A stretch of DNA of 64,000 bases from Nageia nagi (taxonomy: Eukaryota > Pinophyta). The position numbers were made by a program, and so were the translations under genes. The stretch is from assembly GCA_050084985.1 (NCBI GenBank), contig JBITNC010000001.1:79608001-79672000 (forward strand), given 5' to 3'. Below are positions 58,520 to 64,000 of this stretch, piece by piece. The notes beneath the pieces were generated by a model, which was not told the origin of the DNA, searched no databases, and worked only from the letters and a program-made list of their open reading frames with translations. Position 1 is the stretch's first letter, and each line of letters starts with the position of its first letter.

Positions 58520-61500
58520 TTAAACTTCACTCCCCCTTGAGGGCAACTTCACCAACTCGAGAGAATCCCTAAGCTTGTAGAACTGAGCTTCAGGAAGGGG
58601 CTTGGTGAACAAATCAGTAGAGTTTTCAGTAGATGGACAATACTGCAAGTGTATGATGTCATCTAGAACCTTCTCCCTGATAAAATGAGCTTGGATTTCT
58701 ACATGTTTGGTTCACTGATGGAACACAGGATTCTTAGCCAAAGAGATAGCCGATTGATTGTCTAACGAAATAAGAGATGGGCCATTTTGCTTATACCCAA
58801 TTTCGTTCAAAAGATGCCTCAACCAAATAGCATCTTGGGTAGCAACAGACATGGCTTGATATTCGGCTTCAATGGTAGAAAGAGTCACAGTAGGTTGCTT
58901 CTTGGAAGCCCAAGAGATAGCACCTGAACCAATGCTAAACACATATGCTGAGGTTGATTTTCTATCATCTCTATCTCCCCCATAATCAGAATCTGAGAAC
59001 CCTGAGAGAACAATTGAGGGTACTTTGGAATACTTAAGAGTAAGATCCTTTGTCCCTGTGACATACCTCAAGATTTGCTTAACAGCATTGAGGTGTTCAA
59101 CATATGGTTTTTGCATGAATCATGCCATCAGATTTACTGCAAAGGTAATATCAGGTCAAGAGATAGTTAGATACAAAAGACTACCAATCAATTATCTATA
59201 AGCTGTAGCATCAGCCAACTGAGAATCTAAGCTCAGTGATACAACGATTCCAGGAGAAATAGGTATTGCAGCATATTTACACTCCATTCCAAACTTTTGC
59301 AAGATGTCTGATATATACTTAGATTGACTAAGATAAGTATAATCTTTATGTTGGTATACTTGCATCCCAAGATAGTAATGCAATAGACCTAGATCAGTCA
59401 TTTCAAATGTTGCCTTGAGTTTGGAGATGCACTCTTGGATGATTTCAATATTATTGCCTGTTATGAGAAGATCATCCACATAAAGGAGAATTATGACCAC
59501 GTCTTTTCCTTGATTGAGTACATATAGATCTGAATCTGAGAAGCACTTGGAAAAACCAATATCTGTAAAGAATCCTAAAATTTTCTTGTACCATGCTCTA
59601 GGTGCTTGCTTAAGTCCATATAAAGACTTCTTTAGCTTACACACAAGAGACTCTTTTCCTTCTGGAATAAATCCTTCTGGTTGATTCATGTAGATTTCAA
59701 CATCTAAGTCACCATTGAGAAATGCACTTTTGACATCAAGTTGAAAAGCTTTCCATCCTTGAGCTGCAGAAAGAGCAAGGATTATTCTGACAGTAGGCAT
59801 CTTGGCCACAGGAGCAAAGGTTTCCTCATAATCAATACCATATTTTTGAGTGAATCCTTTGGCCACTAACCTTGCTTTGTACTTTTCAATTTTTCCATCA
59901 GAATTGTACTTGACCTTATATATCCATTTATTGCCAATCACATTTTTCTCATTGGGATAAGGAACCAAATCCCAAGTTTCATTTTTCATGAGCGCCTCAT
60001 ACTCAACTTTCATAGCTTCCATCCAACACTCTTGCTTGGAAGCTTCTTTGAAGGTTGATGGCTCATGTGGATTATCAATTTTGGCAAATAAAGAGCTATT
60101 CAAGGTCATACTCCTTGTAATTCTTTGTGCTGGAGAATTTTACTCTTGTGGTGACTTCTCTACATGATTATCCAACCAGTTAGGTGTAGGCGAAGAATCA
60201 TCTGTATCAGACACCTCAGCATGAGAGGTCATATCCTTAGAAAGTTCATTGAACTTAACAGCCCTAGAAATAAAGACTATTTTATGGGATGAAGAGTAGA
60301 GCCTGTAACCTCTATGCTGATTATCATACCCCACAAAGATGCATTTTTTTGATCGTTGATCTAGCTTCTTCCTTTTCTCTAAGGTAATGAAGGAAAATGC
60401 ATCAAAACCGAAGACCCTGAAGTGTGAGAGGTTAGGTTTCTTTCCTGTCCATGCTTCATATGGAGTTCTACCTTCAACTACCTTAGTAGGACACCTATTT
60501 AGGGTGTGAATAGCAGTGTGAACATCTTCTCCCCATAAGAAACTAGGAAGGTTACCCAACATGCATCTTGCCATTTCCATAATGGTGCAATTCTTCCTTT
60601 CAGCAACTCCATTTTGCTGAGGGGTGTAAGGGATTGTGAATTGTCACTTAATCCCATGTTTAACACAATAGTCGTTAAACTCATTGCTATTATATTCACC
60701 CCCATTATCAGATCTCAGCATCTTGATCTTAAAATCAATTTGATTTTCAATAAGTGCCTTGAAGTCTCTAAACCTGTCAAAAGTTTGATCCTTGTGCTCA
60801 AGTAGATAACCAAATGTCATCCTACTAAAGTCATCAATGAAGGTCAGAACATAAGAAGCTCCACCTAGTGACTTAGTCTGAAAAGGACCCATCAAATCTG
60901 AATGCACAAGTTGAAGAGGATGAGTAGCCTGAGTTACCTTATCTTTTTCAAACTTTTGCCTATTCATCTTTCCTAGAATGCACCTTTCACAAAGACCAAC
61001 TGTGGGTGAAATATTAGGTAAACCTTCCACAAGTTCTTGATTTTTCATATCTTGAATACTCTTGTGGTTAAGGTGCCCTAATCGGTGATGCCAAAGATTA
61101 CCTTTTGAAAAAACATTTGCAGCAAGAAAAATCTTTGAAGGTACTTGCTCCATAATATAAAGGTCATCCTTTACTGATCCTTTCATCAAGGTGGCAAGTC
61201 CTTTCTTAACACACCAGGAGTGTGAGGTAAACTCAAATGAGCATCCTTTCCTTGTAATCTGAATCACGGAGATGAGATTCATCCTTAGTTTAGGCACATA
61301 AAATACATTATCAAGAGTCTTTTCATGAATCTTCACACTCCCTATTCCTTGAACATCAAGGACTGTATTATCACCTATCACAACTGCATCCTTTTTGTAC
61401 TTATGAAAGTTTTCAAACTTATCCTTTTCATAACACATGTGATTAGTGCATCCTGAATCAATAATCCAATCATTTGAAATAGTTTAAGTCATTGAGTAGT

Positions 61501-61554
61501 AGGCAATAGTAGCAGTATGCTTGTTCTTCTTTCTATTATTGAAAGTTCTCACAT
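58520..61554 (-). pseudogene. Copia-2 pol: protease, integrase, RT, RNase H; few stops
   Basis: One frame throughout, broken only by single stops. Protease: WIIDSGCTNHMCYEKDKFEN, with intact DSG. Integrase: LWHHRLGHLNHKS and CERC zinc ligands, then VHSDLMGPF, FIDDFSRMTFGYLLEHKDQT, RSDNGGEYNSNEFNDYC and GVAERKN, so the D,D,E triad is intact. RT: KWIYKVKYNSDGKIEKYKAR, FQLDVKSAFLNGDLDVEIYM, KSLYGLKQAPRAWYKK, LYVDDLLITGN. RNase H: SGFSDSDYGGDRDDRKSTSA, TLSTIEAEYQAMS, LDNQSAISLAKN. The end at 58520 is TAA after LPSRGSEV. Stops fall near 60641, 60137, 59189, 59150, 59120 and 58709. Confidence 0.93.
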
Positions 61555-62436
61555 TTACATTTCCCTTACTTTTTGAGCAAATTTCTTTTTACGACAATCA
61601 TACTCTTTGTGCCCAAAGATACCACAAAAGTTACAATTTCCATCAAACTTTTCCTGAGGTGTTGGATTGCTTGATCCAGCTTTATCATTCCTGTGCCTGT
61701 AGTTGCCATGATTGTTGTTGCCCTTTTTGTCATACTTCCTGAAGGTAGATGAGGACTTGTTGTCTTTGAATTTATAATGTTTGAACTTTTTCTTGAAAGG
61801 AGATTTGGTTGCTCCTAGAGCAATGCTATTGTCCTTTGGAGAAAGGTTCAACATTTTCTTGTTCAAAGTTTCCTCATGCTTCAGAAGGAGTCTAGAAAGG
61901 TTATCAAGTGAGATGACATCTTCTTCATCATCGAGCCTTGTTTCCATAACTGTGACAAAGTTACTGAACTTTGTAGTAAGGCTTTGAAGAATGATAAAGA
62001 CCATGAACTCATCATTGATCCAGTTGCACCCACAACCAACCAGTTATGTCCTGAGGTCAATGATTTTGTTTAAGTAGATGGAGGCACTTTCATCTACACT
62101 TTGTCAATACTGCAACAACTTTTGTAGAATGGTAAAACTCCTTGAAAACTTGGACCCAAGGTAAATTTTCTTTAGCCTATCCCAAGCTTCCTTTGCTGAA
62201 GTTGATGAAGAGATCATGAGAAGGACATCATCTGAAACTGCATGATAAATCATTGAAGTTGCTAACTCATTCTTTGAGTTGTATACTTCAAGAGCCTTCT
62301 CATCGGTAGGAGCGACCAAGTCTTCACTAACTGTCTGCCACAGCTTCCTTGCTTGTAACTCAGCTTTCATACGAGGTTCCCATATTCCAAAGTTGGAACC
62401 ATCGAGTATATGCTTGGGAACGAAGGTTTCAACCAT
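61555..62436 (-). pseudogene. Copia-2 gag, one stop and a frameshift into pol
   Basis: The start at ATG 62436 (MVETFVPKHILDGSNFGIWE) is preferred to the in-frame ATG at 62463 because it matches copia gag openings. UBN2-type core: ARKLWQTV, SSTSAKEAWDRLKKIYLGSK, a stop at 62104-62106, GCNWINDEFMVFIILQSL, LDDEEDVISLDNLSRLLLKH. Zinc knuckle CNFCGIFGHKEYDC is intact (C-x2-C-x4-H-x4-C). The frame ends at 61555 (KVREM) while the pol frame runs through the same bases. In copia-1 the corresponding text is one frame, so a single-base indel near AAAAAGTAAGGG is the likely cause. Confidence 0.88.
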
Positions 62437-64000
62437 TGCTACAAAAAAAGAGTAAATATGCAATAAGAATGCAAACTTTTACAATTTTCCATCTATACAT
62501 ATAAAACATCTAATAAGCAAACATGTCCTACATGTGCAAACTTATTAACCACGATCCATAAAAGGATAAAGTTGGGGTTATTTTCTTGTATAGAATTAGG
62601 CCTTCACCTGGATGCCCGCAAGGTGGAGCCCAGGTACTACCAGTCCTCAACTAGTTCACCTTGGTCAATAATATACTCTCACTAGGAGAAGTACTTACTA
62701 TTTTCCAAGGATCCGATGTATATTGGACTGGCCATTTTAATTATCTTGATTAAGGTTTTCAGTTTTCCTCCTAGGTTATCAGGATAATCCCTGAATGGAC
62801 GTGCGGACATGTGGTATTACTACACACATGCCTGTCCACCTAATAGAGTTATGTCCAATCCAATAGAGGTCTTAGGGGAAATTAAGATGGACTTACCACC
62901 ACTCAGTTCTTCGAACTAAAAGGGCTCCAGTCTACCCTGTCCTCACCTCGTGGCTCCCCAAACAAGTCATGTTGTGGAAAATACATGCAGATGTATTCAT
63001 TTTAGGGGTTACTTTCAAATTTTTGCGTATTGCAAGTATAAAGAAAATATGCAAAAATATAAAGTAAAGTGAAAATACTCCATCCACACGAACTTGAAAC
63101 CTTAAGAGTCCAAAATTGAGTCCAATGGGTTTTGTACTAACCCCTAAAGGACTTTTACATTTTTCATATTTTTGCTCAAGTTCAAAAATAATGAATTTTT
63201 CAAATGCTAAGTCCTATTTAGCATTAATCCATAACTTAAACATGTATTAGTCCATGACTTAAAATTATGTTTTAAACATGCATCATGCATTTTAACGTAA
63301 AAATTTAAGTAACATGCAAGATCTATTTAGCATAACATGCAAGATCTATTTAGCATGCAAGATCCATAAAGATTTAAGTAAAAAATGATAAAAATCCCCC
63401 CCATTTTTACGTAAATTACTAACAACTTGGATGCTAAAAAATTATGGTTAAGTGTGAGGCCTCCCTATGTGTCACTTAAGGGATTATCCCTAAAAATCCC
63501 TTAAATATTGAAGTGGACCTAGACTTTTTAAAAAATCAAATCAAAGGTGTAGTGGGTAAACAAAATAAATACCCAACAACTAATGTTGACAAAAAAAAAT
63601 AAAAAGGGCCATGTGTAAGCCTCATGGAGGTTGAGAAGCTGGGTAGGGGTGGCAGGAGAGACCAAAGTGTGTAGAAGGGTGGTGAGTCACAGGGAGTGTG
63701 AGAGGCTGGGCTGTAGAGGGAGTCTAAGGTGGCAAGGAGGCCGTGTAGAGGGGTGGAGGTCACGTGAGGTGCATGGGGTGGTGGTTGACCAACCTAGTTC
63801 ATAGAGTAGTGATCTTTGCAATCCATAAAACATGGCTGCATCATGCATCTTATTTTGGGGCATAACCAGTGTGCATTGGTAGTCCATGGAATGTAGGCTG
63901 CATCAGGCATGTTGGAAAACAAGTCTGGCATGCGTAGCCTATGATCATTGCAGTCCTAGAAACATGGTCTGCACCATGGTCAAACAACATGCAGACCCTA
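62437..64000 (-). other. Copia-2 long 5' leader (partial)
   Basis: Homologous to the copia-1 leader (22590-23340). There is no recognised gene. CATGCAAGATCTATTTAGCA is tandemly repeated at about 63315-63365. The G-rich segment at 63600-63780 has opposite open stretches (63536-63887) of Pro/Ser/Thr-rich low complexity, which are not convincing genes. Confidence 0.6.

Larger units (their letters stand above)
57211..64000 (-). mobile_element. Copia-2: Ty1/copia element, same family as copia-1, 5' end outside window
   Basis: From the right in minus-strand order: part of the long leader, gag, protease, integrase, RT, RNase H, tandem array, polypurine tract, 3' LTR. It aligns with copia-1 along its length but has far fewer stops. 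From the distance in copia-1 between gag and 5' LTR, its own 5' LTR should begin near 66 kb on this scale. Integrase and RT motifs suggest the Tork group. Inactive, but only lightly damaged. Confidence 0.92.

Noticed and set aside
63536-63887. Two minus-strand Pro/Ser/Thr-rich open frames
   Set aside because: Low-complexity reading of a G-rich leader segment, not conserved with copia-1.

Overview
The window is retrotransposon-dominated nuclear DNA from a land plant. Several lines point to a gymnosperm with a very large genome, probably a conifer: plant-type PPR gene fragments, a giant Tat/Ogre-like Ty3/gypsy element, very long LTRs, an AT-rich composition, and elements so decayed that almost every frame carries stops. 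The species assignment is inference. No intact cellular gene was found, and no rRNA, tRNA or organelle insert was recognised.

Layout. (1) 1-5262 (+): the 3' part of a gag-only LTR retrotransposon (element A). It has a gag with one in-frame stop, no pol, a 3' region of short GC-rich palindromes and three tandem-repeat arrays, and a 3' LTR at 4406-5262. (2) 5265-6890: broken PPR repeats; element A ends inside one of them. (3) 6891-10329: AT-rich sequence with no confident gene. (4) 10335-49908 (-): one giant Ty3/gypsy element (B) bounded by ~913-bp LTRs and a perfect 5-bp target duplication, AGGGG, at 10330-10334 and 49909-49913. Its Tat-type gag, protease, RT, double RNase H and integrase read leftward, and a plant-mobile-domain (PMD) pseudogene lies antisense between integrase and the 3' LTR.

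Nested inside B are (4a) a complete copia element, copia-1 (17325-26852, -), with target duplication TCTTT, and (4b) a second Ty3/gypsy element, C (33351-41320, +), next to an unexplained 2.1-kb block (31203-33350). Joining 31202 to 41321 restores B's reading frame. Without these inserts B would be about 20-22 kb, the size of Ogre-like elements.

(5) 49914-55200 (-): a decayed L1-type LINE with ORF1 (DUF4283-like region plus CCHC knuckle) and ORF2 (endonuclease, RT, zf-RVT); B sits at its 3' end. (6) 55490-57210: more PPR fragments of the same family as those at 5.3-6.9 kb. (7) 57211-64000 (-): copia-2, of the same family as copia-1 and much better preserved, inserted in a PPR motif, with its 5' LTR beyond the window.

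The nesting gives a relative order: PPR array and LINE first, then B, then copia-1 and C inside B. Elements A and copia-2 entered the PPR array independently. Many inactivating changes look like C-to-T or G-to-A transitions, as expected for heavily methylated, silenced elements. The least conventional structures are the GC-rich palindrome family in element A, the antisense PMD gene of element B, and the tandem arrays that differ between the two copies of one copia family.
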